The notes under the pieces are model-generated. The model saw nothing but the letters and a program-made list of their open reading frames with translations. It was not told the DNA's origin and ran no database searches. From NCBI RefSeq assembly GCF_000152905.1, contig NZ_AAMY01000030.1, positions 1 to 33,847 on the forward strand: a DNA stretch of 33,847 nt. Reading direction: 5' to 3'. Numbering within the stretch: the first letter of the stretch is position 1; every line of letters begins with the position of its first letter. The DNA comes from Nitrobacter sp. Nb-311A. GTDB lineage: Bacteria; Pseudomonadota; Alphaproteobacteria; Rhizobiales; Xanthobacteraceae. This document shows positions 25,598 to 32,543 of this stretch, piece by piece. The translations under genes were made by a program, and so were the position numbers.

Positions 25598-26504
25598 GAG
25601 CCCGTTTGGAAAATCAGGGATGAGCGTTTCTGCGGATGAGGACGCCGCCCATGGCGACGTGGATCATGGCGGTTGAGACGTCGATGCGGCGCTCGTAGTC
25701 GCGAACGAGCCTGCGCCAACGGATCATCCAACCGAAAGTTCGTTCGACGACCCAGCGACGCGGTAGGACTTCGAAGCCCTTCTGACCGTCGCGGCGACGG
25801 ATGATTTCGATCACGAACCGTAGATAGGTGGCCTTGTCCATCAACTGCAGCCGGTCGTAAGCGGCATCGGCGAAGAGATGTTTCACCCACGGCCAGCGTT
25901 TGCGGATCGTATTGAGGATCGCCTGCGCTCCGGCGCTGTCGGAGATATCGGCGGTCGTCAGATTGACCATCAACAGCCGCCCGTCGGTGTCGACCGCGAT
26001 ATGGCGCTTGCGCCCGACGATCTTCTTGCCGGCGTCATAGCCGCGCGTCTCGCCATGCGGCGCTTTGACCGACTGGCTGTCGATCACCGCAGCAGACGGG
26101 CTGGCTTCGCGACCTTGCCTTTCCCGGTCGAGCATGAGTTCGATGTCATGGATCGTTTGGAACAGGAAGCGCCGCGCCAGTTCGCGGAACCAGCCGTAGA
26201 CCGTCCGCCAATGGCCGAAATGCACGGGCAGCATCCGCCAGCCGCAGCCCGAGCGCACCAGATACCGTACCGCGTTGATCACTTCGCGAAATTCGATCTC
26301 CCGCGGCCGCCCCCTGCGTCCGGGCTTCGGCATCAGCGGCGCGATCCGCTCCCATTCCTCGTCCGTCAGGTCAGACGGGTAGCGCTTGGTCTTCCGGGCG
26401 ATCTTGGCCATTCGGCCTCGCTGCTTGCGTGTCCACATCCGAAGTGTGAATCATATTCGCAACGACACCGGAATCTCGGCCCAGCCCAATTTTCAAACAG
26501 GCTC
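25598..26504 (-). mobile_element. IS1031-type IS5 element, copy 1
   Basis: 907 bp with imperfect terminal inverted repeats: GAGCCCGTTTGGAAAAT at one end and GAGCCTGTTTGAAAATT at the other. It is flanked by TCA on both sides (25595-25597 and 26505-26507), a TNA 3-bp duplication as expected for the IS1031 subgroup. The sequence appears identical to copy 2 at 31440-32346 but in opposite orientation. Confidence 0.9.
25614..26438 (-). CDS. IS5-family (IS1031-type) transposase, copy 1
   Basis: 274 residues. The N-terminal DUF4096-type domain (YPSDLTDEEWERIAPLMPK, VRYLVRSGCGWRMLP, WRTVYGWFRELAR) is followed by the DDE core: AAVIDSQSVKAP (first Asp), HLFADAAYDR (second Asp) and RRWVVERTFGWM (Glu). 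The protein is identical to that of copy 2. The frame is intact. Confidence 0.92.
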   Translation of the reverse strand: MWTRKQRGRMAKIARKTKRYPSDLTDEEWERIAPLMPKPGRRGRPREIEFREVINAVRYLVRSGCGWRMLPVHFGHWRTVYGWFRELARRFLFQTIHDIELMLDRERQGREASPSAAVIDSQSVKAPHGETRGYDAGKKIVGRKRHIAVDTDGRLLMVNLTTADISDSAGAQAILNTIRKRWPWVKHLFADAAYDRLQLMDKATYLRFVIEIIRRRDGQKGFEVLPRRWVVERTFGWMIRWRRLVRDYERRIDVSTAMIHVAMGGVLIRRNAHP

Positions 26505-26613
26505 TCAGAAGTTAAAAATGGAACCGTCAGTTCTGCACTCAATGCAGCCGTCACCGAAATGCCGGCCCCCGATGCCGTTGGCCGGCTCAGCGTAATGATC
26601 CGAATGATAAGCC

Positions 26614-27387
26614 TTAACAGTGCAGCTTAATCCAAGCCGGCGCGTGGTCACTGGCGTTCTTTTCGCTTCTGCCGTCGCCATCCACGCCCGCTTTGATCAA
26701 ACGGGAAGCGACCGCTTTACTGAGCAAGAAGTGGTCAAGCCGGAAAGCATGATCTTTCTCATAGCGATCTCGCCCATACGTCCAGAAGGTATAAACTCGT
26801 TCGTGACGGTAAACATCCCGGAGAGCGTCCGTCCATCCGTTTGCGAGCAGCGAGGCGAACGCTTTGCGTTGCGTCTGCTGAACCCGCGCATCGTTAGTCC
26901 ATGATTCTGTAGAGCACATGTCGAGGTCGGTGGGCGCGACGTTGTAGTTTCCGACCAAAAGGGCGGGGTGGTCTTGCCCTTGCAACCGAGCCGCATGCTT
27001 CGTCAACCGCGATAACCAACTCATCTTGTAATCGAACTCCGGTCCCGGTTGAGGATTTCCTTTCGGAAGATAAAGACAGGCGATCAGCAGGCCTCCAACC
27101 GCTGCTTCGATATATCTGGCCTCACGATCAGAGGGGTCGCCCGGAAGTCGTCGGCGGGTAACAATCGGGTGCGATCGTCGCGATAAAATGGCGACTCCGT
27201 TCAAAGACTTTTGGCTCTCCCAAACGGCAGAATAGCCTGCCTCTCGGAGCGCAGCCCTAGGAAAGTCGCGCTCCTCGCATTTTAAATCTTGAAGGCAAAC
27301 CACATCGGGCTTGCTGTGCTTCAACCATTCGAGGAGGTTGGGCAACCGCGTGTTGACGTTGTCGATGTTGAAGGTCGCGATCTTCAT
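26614..27387 (-). CDS. xth: exonuclease III-family protein with altered active-site residues
   Basis: 257 residues of the endonuclease/exonuclease/phosphatase fold, exonuclease III branch. Visible motifs: TFNIDN (Asn7), CLQDLK (34 is Asp where E. coli ExoIII has Glu34), NGVAILSR, YLPKGNPQPGPEFDYK, VGNYNVAPTDLDM, LDHFLLS and SDHAPAW (Asp247, His248). In VGNYN residue 147 is Asn where the family has Asp (E. coli Asp151), a residue tied to catalysis. So a ligand is conservatively changed and a catalytic Asp is lost. It may be weakly active or serve another role. It lies between an IS1031 copy and the fifth substrate gene; its 5' region is partly duplicated near 29060-29150. Confidence 0.75.
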   Translation of the reverse strand: MKIATFNIDNVNTRLPNLLEWLKHSKPDVVCLQDLKCEERDFPRAALREAGYSAVWESQKSLNGVAILSRRSHPIVTRRRLPGDPSDREARYIEAAVGGLLIACLYLPKGNPQPGPEFDYKMSWLSRLTKHAARLQGQDHPALLVGNYNVAPTDLDMCSTESWTNDARVQQTQRKAFASLLANGWTDALRDVYRHERVYTFWTYGRDRYEKDHAFRLDHFLLSKAVASRLIKAGVDGDGRSEKNASDHAPAWIKLHC

Positions 27388-27709
27388 GCCGGCTCACAAA
27401 GGCTCGTTCTCTTTTTGCCAAGTCTCCGCTGTTTGACGCTATCCATCTGGCAAGCCTTGCGAGACCGGCTGAGCAGGCCCAACCGCCCTACTCTGATCTT
27501 GAGTCGTCGGAGAATGCTCGCGGTGGGCGACGAGGTGAAATCGGTGGTAGTCTCGGTGCAGTGGACGGCGTTCTCACATTTAATATCAAAATTTGAAGGT
27601 CGCCCGAAATTATTATTGACTTTACTTCTAATTAGAAATGAAATTTAAAAAAAGAGCGCGAAAAGGGTAAAAACAACTTATAATATATATTAAAAGAAAG
27701 GTTAAACCT
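27388..27709. other. divergent intergenic region between the ExoIII-like gene and substrate gene 5
   Basis: The first about 60 bases resemble the region just upstream of the exonuclease remnant at 29125. TTGACT at 27616-27621 lies 94 bases before substrate gene 5 and is a candidate -35. The last about 110 bases are strongly AT-rich. No gene is called. Confidence 0.4.
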
Positions 27710-28366
27710 ATGGTAAAGCGGAGCATACTAGGAGGTTTAGCAATATCAGCGGCCGTAATGGCTTTTAGTGTCCCGGCTTCGGCTAGCATCGTTATCAGCC
27801 AAGGCGCCACCGGCACCGGTAATAACGTTCTCTTCCAAAACGTGCTTGGGGAAGGCACGACGTCCCTCTCCACGGACACTAACCTAGGTGATCGGGTAAC
27901 GTTCACCAGCAACGAAGCGCTTACCGTACCCGCTAGTGGGGCAGCTCGCATCAGCGCAGTTGATGGCTCGTTGAATAACCTTGAATGGCATCTTTCTGAT
28001 CCGACATTGGGATATGATCTTGGGGTATTTAATATCAACGTTCCCAATCAAAATGGTGGGCCGGCAACCAGCGTGACGGTTTACGCCTATGACCAAAATA
28101 ATACGGAATTCTCGAATACTTTTAATCTCGGAAACGGACAGAACTTCTTTACGGTGGACTCGGACGACCTTCAGTCAATTACCTCAATTCGATTTGAAGC
28201 CTTCGGCGGAATCGTCGATGACGTTCGTCAGGTACGTATTGACGGAATCACATCTATCGCGGCCGTCCCCGAGCCGTCCACCTGGGCCATGATGATCTTG
28301 GGCTTTTTCGCCATTGGCGCGATGACCTATCGTCAGCGGAAGAACATCGCACTTCGAGCAGCATGA
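27710..28366 (+). CDS. PEPxxWA-CTERM sorting-domain protein 5
   Basis: 218 residues. Signal peptide (ILGGLAISAAVMAFSVPASA) precedes a beta-rich domain with the pattern of small exosortase-dependent surface proteins: VISQGATGTGNNVLFQNVLG, RISAVDGSLNNLEWHLSDP and VRIDGITSI. The signal [19 protein letters not shown] is the only one of the five with the classic PEP triplet, followed by YRQRKN and the tail ALRAA. AAAGG lies about eight bases upstream of the ATG. It may share its transcript with a 36-residue frame that begins three bases after its stop. Confidence 0.9.
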   Translation: MVKRSILGGLAISAAVMAFSVPASASIVISQGATGTGNNVLFQNVLGEGTTSLSTDTNLGDRVTFTSNEALTVPASGAARISAVDGSLNNLEWHLSDPTLGYDLGVFNINVPNQNGGPATSVTVYAYDQNNTEFSNTFNLGNGQNFFTVDSDDLQSITSIRFEAFGGIVDDVRQVRIDGITSIAAVPEPSTWAMMILGFFAIGAMTYRQRKNIALRAA

Positions 28367-28369
28367 TCC

Positions 28370-28480
28370 ATGCAAATCATCGGTACCTGCATCAATTGCC
28401 TGCCCCCCTCGTCTAGCTTGACGATTACGCTCGCACTTGCGATCGCAACAATAGCGCTAGCTATTTACCGAACGGCCTGA
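28370..28480 (+). CDS. possible 36-residue membrane peptide downstream of substrate gene 5
   Basis: The frame begins three bases after the substrate stop and reads MQIIGTCINCLPPSSS then LTITLALAIATIALAIYRTA. The hydrophobic C-terminal helix would span a membrane. No ribosome site of its own is seen, so translation would depend on coupling. A terminator follows 28 bases later. A degraded relative of its helix-coding sequence is found at 14008-14040, which gives weak support. Confidence 0.35.
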   Translation: MQIIGTCINCLPPSSSLTITLALAIATIALAIYRTA

Positions 28481-28507
28481 CTTCCAATCTTCTAGACGCT
28501 CGATAAG

Positions 28508-28530
28508 AGACCGCCTCCTGGCGGTCTTTT
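28508..28530 (+). terminator. Rho-independent terminator of the substrate gene 5 transcript
   Basis: 8-bp stem AGACCGCC / GGCGGTCT with a TCCT loop, then TTT. It lies 140 bases after the substrate gene and 28 after the 36-residue frame. Confidence 0.75.
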
Positions 28531-28728
28531 GTTTGGCCGATGGGCTCCTTCCGCCAGCAAACGCCAGTCATCCTGACGGCCTATATCCTTGGTTTGGAGC
28601 GAATGATCGCCATTAACATCGTAAGACCATGCGCTAGCGGAAAGCAGCTTGCCGTTGAAATAGGCGGCCCGAGCTCCCGTGCTTATCCGAATCAAAAAGC
28701 GCCGTAGCGTGAAAGCTGACATGAGGTT

Positions 28729-28999
28729 GGGTTAGAGCAGGGGCCTGTCAAGCGGCCGAACCGTAATTCAGAAATGTCCTCGGACCGCCGTGACAGTAAT
28801 CCTTCGGCTCCAGTTTTGACGTGTCCAAGGGATCCCCTGGGTGAGAGCGTCCACCTGATCGTCATGCCAACCTACAATCACGTCCGCTATCATGAGAGCA
28901 TCGACAATCTGACTCAAGCCGATGTCTACTTCGGCAGGGCCGAGGCGATCGCAAACCGTCGCTTGCAGCACCGACTGCAGGCCCCTTAAACTCTAACCC
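28729..28999 (+). mobile_element. internally deleted IS3-like element remnant
   Basis: About 271 bp bounded by imperfect inverted repeats: GGGTTAGAGCAGGGGCCTG at the left and GGGTTAGAGTTTAAGGGGCC read inward from 28999. Inside, 28873-28989 encodes the last part of an IS3-family integrase domain (TYNHVRYHESIDNLTQADVY, FGRAEAI, ANRRLQHR) ending in TAA. The catalytic part is missing and FGRAEAI joins ANRRLQH with the usual linker lost. Confidence 0.6.
28873..28989 (+). pseudogene. IS3-family OrfB C-terminal fragment
   Basis: About 38 codons from the C-terminal end of an IS3-type transposase: YNHVRYHESIDNLTQADVYF is the family's YNxxRxHxxL...P-x-x-YF block. The DDE residues upstream are absent. 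It lies within the deleted element with inverted repeats at 28729 and 28999. Confidence 0.7.
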
Positions 29000-29059
29000 C
29001 TGATTGAGCCAGCGCCTCCCTTCTCGAAATGCCTGATCAGTCTCGAATTACCTGACGAC

Positions 29060-29125
29060 GAACATGTTTCAACCACTGGAGGAGTGGGCAATCGCGTCGT
29101 TGATGTTGAAGGTGGCAATCCTCAT
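29060..29125 (-). pseudogene. 5' remnant of a second exonuclease III gene
   Basis: Read on the minus strand from ATG 29125, the sequence gives MRIATFNIND, matching the start MKIATFNIDN of the gene at 27387, and then drifts out of frame. DNA similarity to 27315-27400 continues on both sides of the start, including GGCTCAC just upstream. The rest of the gene is missing. Confidence 0.65.
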
Positions 29126-29131
29126 GTAGGC

Positions 29132-29380
29132 TCACGGGCAGTGGGCGTTGTCTTTTTCACCACTCGCCGCGAGATGGCGTGATCCGTCCGCAGGACCAAA
29201 TGCAGCGCCTTTGCCTCCCATGGGGCACACATCTAAATATCGTTGCTCCTCGGCCGGCGTCACGATAATCGGCGAAAACGTCCGAAGTGATCGCGCGTTC
29301 GTTGACCTTCTGCCCGCAGGGGCCACCTCGGCGAAAATCCAGCAAGGCCAGCCGTGGATGACTTCGAACCAAACCGGCAT
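29132..29380 (-). CDS. hypothetical protein upstream of the exonuclease remnant
   Basis: 82 residues from ATG 29380 (a TTG at 29422 gives a longer form). It begins MPVWFEVIHGWPCWIFAEVA and continues with FSPIIVTPAEEQRYLDVCP, which reads like a folded small domain. The C-terminus is Gly/Ala-rich. It ends six bases before the start of the exonuclease remnant, as if the two were once an operon. The opposite strand is also open here, but the minus-strand protein looks more natural. No family is recognised. Confidence 0.4.
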   Translation of the reverse strand: MPVWFEVIHGWPCWIFAEVAPAGRRSTNARSLRTFSPIIVTPAEEQRYLDVCPMGGKGAAFGPADGSRHLAASGEKDNAHCP

Positions 29381-29482
29381 CTTTGCGTCGCATTGGCGAG
29401 GAATCAGAAATAGGGCAGTCAATCAAAAACGATCGTGATCCAAGTTTTCTGTGTACCAAAGTGAACAGAGAGGGTTGTAACT

Positions 29483-29653
29483 TTGAGTACTCCGTCAGGG
29501 ATGAGCCAGTTTTTACCCGACAGAATTACCCGGAGAGAGCTTTGGGCTCTCGCGCGACTCAGTATCGATGCAGAAGTAGCCGCGGTGTCGCCTCACATTT
29601 TTCAGAGGCTAATTACGCTTGGTCTCGCCGAAGATTCGAAGGATGTCCGATGA
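29483..29653 (+). CDS. small hypothetical protein, possibly helical/winged-helix-like
   Basis: 56 residues from TTG 29483, which has AGAGGG about eight bases upstream; ATG 29501 gives 50 residues. It contains MSQFLPDRITRRELWALARL, then SIDAEVAAVSPHIFQRLITL and GLAEDSKDVR. Alternating helices with a QRLITLGLAE turn resemble a short winged-helix end, but this is only an impression. The next frame overlaps its stop (ATGA at 29650-29653). Confidence 0.45.
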   Translation: MSTPSGMSQFLPDRITRRELWALARLSIDAEVAAVSPHIFQRLITLGLAEDSKDVR

Positions 29654-29721
29654 TCACTTATGACGGCATCCTATTCATCGGAAACGAAACCCCGCCGGGC
29701 AGGCGAGCTGAATCGCTGTGA
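29650..29721 (+). CDS. very small ORF coupled to the previous gene
   Basis: 23 residues, MITYDGILFIGNETPPGRRA then ESL. The start overlaps the upstream stop in ATGA, which suggests translational coupling. Too short to be sure it is made; no family is recognised. Confidence 0.3.
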   Translation: MITYDGILFIGNETPPGRRAESL

Positions 29722-29977
29722 TGATGGGCCGGCGAACCGATTTGAAAGGAAGTCCGGCCTAGGCTTCCGACGCGCCGTCCTGGGGGCGACCCGCCGGAAG
29801 CCTTCCCGAATCAGCACTTTCGCGTTGACACGGATGTTCAGCCTAGGACCACACACCAGCATTTGCATCATTGTGTGTTCGTGTCCGTTCGTTCCCATCA
29901 GAGCCGGCAGCCAGGCCGGGCTTGCCACAGGTCACGTGAGCGCTATATCCGTTGATCATTCAACAGGAGTGCGGCAA

Positions 29978-30181
29978 GTGGCGATTGGTACTGTAAAGTG
30001 GTTCAATGGGCAGAAGGGCTATGGGTTCATCGAGCCTGAGAGCGGCGGGAAGGACGTGTTTGTGCACATCTCCGCCGTGGAGAAGGCCGGGTTCACCAGC
30101 CTAGCGGAGGGCGCCAAGGTGTCCTACGAGGTTGTCATGAACCGCGGCAAAGAAAGCGCGGAGAACTTGCGGATCGGTTAG
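29978..30181 (+). CDS. cold-shock domain protein (CspA family)
   Basis: 67 residues, a single OB-fold cold-shock domain. GTVKWFNGQKGYGFIEPE carries RNP1 (KGYGFI), DVFVHISAVEKAG carries RNP2 (VFVHI), and the end is ESAENLRIG. It starts at GTG 29978 with AGGAG eight bases upstream; the much longer open frame upstream is not part of the family. Such proteins bind single-stranded RNA or DNA and act as RNA chaperones. The upstream region is GC-rich and may hold a long leader. A hairpin follows at 30217-30244. Confidence 0.92.
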   Translation: MAIGTVKWFNGQKGYGFIEPESGGKDVFVHISAVEKAGFTSLAEGAKVSYEVVMNRGKESAENLRIG

Positions 30182-30216
30182 CGAGCGGAGCCGGATGTAC
30201 GCTGTGGCTGTCATTG

Positions 30217-30244
30217 AATGGCCCGGGCAACGCTCCGGGTCATT
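30217..30244 (+). terminator. probable terminator after the cold-shock gene
   Basis: 10-bp stem AATGGCCCGG / CCGGGTCATT with one G-U pair and loop GCAACGCT. The T-tract is weak, so efficiency is uncertain. Confidence 0.55.
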
Positions 30245-30357
30245 TGCATTCCGGACGTGTACGACGGCGAGGCCGACACGGGGCGGATGCTGACTGGTAA
30301 GGGTATTCGCGACATGTACTGCCGACTACTATTTGGTAGTGCGCGGTTGCATAATTA

Positions 30358-31194
30358 GGGTTGGGACCCATAAAAGTGATTCCTTCGGCGCTGAGTTCGT
30401 GATTCACGGTCTCCGACAGGAGGCCTTTGATGAGTCGCGATTGCTTTTGGCTAACGAAGGATCAGTTTGCTGTTCTCAAACCGCTTCTGCCTAATGATAC
30501 GCGCGGCAAGCCGCGGGTCGATGATCGGCGCGTCATCAGCGGCATTATCCAGGTTCTGAAGTCCGGTGGGCGCTGGATCGATGCGCCGGAGGTCTATGGT
30601 CCGCGCAAAACACTCTACAATCGCTTCGTCCGCTGGGCAGCGAAGGGCGTATGGGTAGACATATTCCACGCACTCGCAACGGCCGGTGGACCTCCTGCGC
30701 AGGTCCTGATCGATAGCTCGGCCGTAAAGGCGCATCGATGCGCATCTGGCGGCAAAGGGGGAACATCAGCAGGCCATCGGCCGATCGCGCGGCGGGCGGA
30801 CCACGAAGATCCATGCTCTGACCGACGCCGAGTGTCGTCCCGTCGCGTTCTTGCTGACCGGGGTCAGATAGCCGATTGCACCGCTGGAGCGGTTCTGCTC
30901 GACAGATGCCACGTTCTGCGATCCTGCACGGCGATATGGGTTATGACAGCGATGCCATCCGCCGACAGATCGAGGGAAAGGGTGCGATGCCGAACATCCC
31001 GCCCAAGGCGAACCGACACTGGAAGAACTGCTTCTCGCCCGTCCTCTATCGAAGCCGCAATGCCGTCGAGCGTATGTTCTGTCGCCTGAAGGACTTCCGC
31101 CGCATCGCCACCAGATATGATCGTCTCGCAATCAATTTCCTCGCAGCCGTCTGCATCGCTGCGCTGGTCAGTTACTGGTTATGAGTCCGGACCC
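30358..31194 (+). mobile_element. IS427-type IS5 element, defective
   Basis: 837 bp. The ends are imperfect inverted repeats, GGGTTGGGACCCATAA and GGGTCCGGACTCATAA (read inward from 31194), flanked by TA on both sides, the target duplication expected for this subgroup. The transposase gene inside has several frame changes. Confidence 0.8.
30430..31184 (+). pseudogene. IS427-type transposase, frameshifted
   Basis: The frame starts MSRDCFWLTKDQFAVLKPLL and runs through VLIDSSAVKAH. At AAAGGGGG (about 30754-30761) the protein continues in another frame (QQAIGRSRGGRTTKIHALTD). This slippery run can be a programmed frameshift in the family. A second change at ACCGGGGTCAG (about 30861) and a third near 30901 return the reading to MPRSAILHGDMGYDSDAIRR and NAVERMFCRLKDFRRIATRY. 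With at least two unprogrammed shifts the gene is dead. Confidence 0.82.
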
Positions 31195-31439
31195 TAGTAA
31201 AGCCCGCAGGGGGCGCAGGCCAAGTCCAGCCGTTTAATGCCCAGCAATCGAAAGCTGTTCCCGACATAGGTCAAGGTACGGAATCGCGTACTTGTTCGAC
31301 TGATACTAAGGTCACAATGTCTTTGTCGACGAGCTGGATGGGAAGTTAAGGCCCATAATTGAGAGCAAATTCGATGACGGTCTTGCAGCAATAAGCATGG
31401 ATATTACCGTTCCTGTCTTACTGTTTACTAGCGCACTAA

Positions 31440-32346
31440 GAGCCTGTTTGAAAATTGGGCTGGGCCGAGATTCCGGTGTCGTTGCGAATATGATTCACAC
31501 TTCGGATGTGGACACGCAAGCAGCGAGGCCGAATGGCCAAGATCGCCCGGAAGACCAAGCGCTACCCGTCTGACCTGACGGACGAGGAATGGGAGCGGAT
31601 CGCGCCGCTGATGCCGAAGCCCGGACGCAGGGGGCGGCCGCGGGAGATCGAATTTCGCGAAGTGATCAACGCGGTACGGTATCTGGTGCGCTCGGGCTGC
31701 GGCTGGCGGATGCTGCCCGTGCATTTCGGCCATTGGCGGACGGTCTACGGCTGGTTCCGCGAACTGGCGCGGCGCTTCCTGTTCCAAACGATCCATGACA
31801 TCGAACTCATGCTCGACCGGGAAAGGCAAGGTCGCGAAGCCAGCCCGTCTGCTGCGGTGATCGACAGCCAGTCGGTCAAAGCGCCGCATGGCGAGACGCG
31901 CGGCTATGACGCCGGCAAGAAGATCGTCGGGCGCAAGCGCCATATCGCGGTCGACACCGACGGGCGGCTGTTGATGGTCAATCTGACGACCGCCGATATC
32001 TCCGACAGCGCCGGAGCGCAGGCGATCCTCAATACGATCCGCAAACGCTGGCCGTGGGTGAAACATCTCTTCGCCGATGCCGCTTACGACCGGCTGCAGT
32101 TGATGGACAAGGCCACCTATCTACGGTTCGTGATCGAAATCATCCGTCGCCGCGACGGTCAGAAGGGCTTCGAAGTCCTACCGCGTCGCTGGGTCGTCGA
32201 ACGAACTTTCGGTTGGATGATCCGTTGGCGCAGGCTCGTTCGCGACTACGAGCGCCGCATCGACGTCTCAACCGCCATGATCCACGTCGCCATGGGCGGC
32301 GTCCTCATCCGCAGAAACGCTCATCCCTGATTTTCCAAACGGGCTC
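31440..32346 (+). mobile_element. IS1031-type IS5 element, copy 2
   Basis: 907 bp, same ends and content as copy 1 at 25598-26504 but on the opposite strand. It is flanked by TAA on both sides (31437-31439 and 32347-32349), a TNA duplication different from the TCA of copy 1, so this is a separate insertion. Confidence 0.9.
31506..32330 (+). CDS. IS5-family (IS1031-type) transposase, copy 2
   Basis: 274 residues identical to the copy-1 transposase, with IDSQSVKAP, FADAAYDR and VVERTFGW as the DDE blocks. Intact frame. Both copies being identical points to recent transposition or gene conversion. Confidence 0.92.
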   Translation: MWTRKQRGRMAKIARKTKRYPSDLTDEEWERIAPLMPKPGRRGRPREIEFREVINAVRYLVRSGCGWRMLPVHFGHWRTVYGWFRELARRFLFQTIHDIELMLDRERQGREASPSAAVIDSQSVKAPHGETRGYDAGKKIVGRKRHIAVDTDGRLLMVNLTTADISDSAGAQAILNTIRKRWPWVKHLFADAAYDRLQLMDKATYLRFVIEIIRRRDGQKGFEVLPRRWVVERTFGWMIRWRRLVRDYERRIDVSTAMIHVAMGGVLIRRNAHP

Positions 32347-32543
32347 TAATAGGTGCAGCTGCAGGTTTGCGCTATAAAGTCTTTGTCCTCATGCCCATCG
32401 CATTTTTGATTGCTCTGGGCGCGGCCGCCATCCTACGTAGGAACGATTTCGGCACCGAAAGTGGAATTGCTACGATAACCGCGTGCCTTGTGCTGAACCA
32501 GGCGGCCTACATGATCGTTCAGATTTTTGATCCGTCGGCCCAT

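Noticed and set aside
26505-26630. Open frame right of IS1031 copy 1 reading SEVKNGTVSSALNAAVTEMP and on to a TAA
   Set aside because: Joining the flanks across the TCA duplication adds only nine codons before a stop, with no start codon, so no interrupted gene can be shown.
28492-28722. 76-codon minus-strand frame
   Set aside because: It overlaps the substrate 5 terminator and has no known pattern; too weak to call.
29148-29438. Plus-strand frame opposite the hypothetical gene at 29132-29380
   Set aside because: The minus-strand translation looks more like a folded protein and ends next to the exonuclease remnant; still, neither is certain.
29660-29977. Long N-terminal extension of the cold-shock protein
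   Set aside because: Family members start at the GTG with AGGAG at 29978; the extension has no cold-shock or other domain character.
25598-32346. IS1031 pair as a composite transposon
   Set aside because: Each copy has its own distinct target duplication, which shows two independent insertions and not one mobilised unit.
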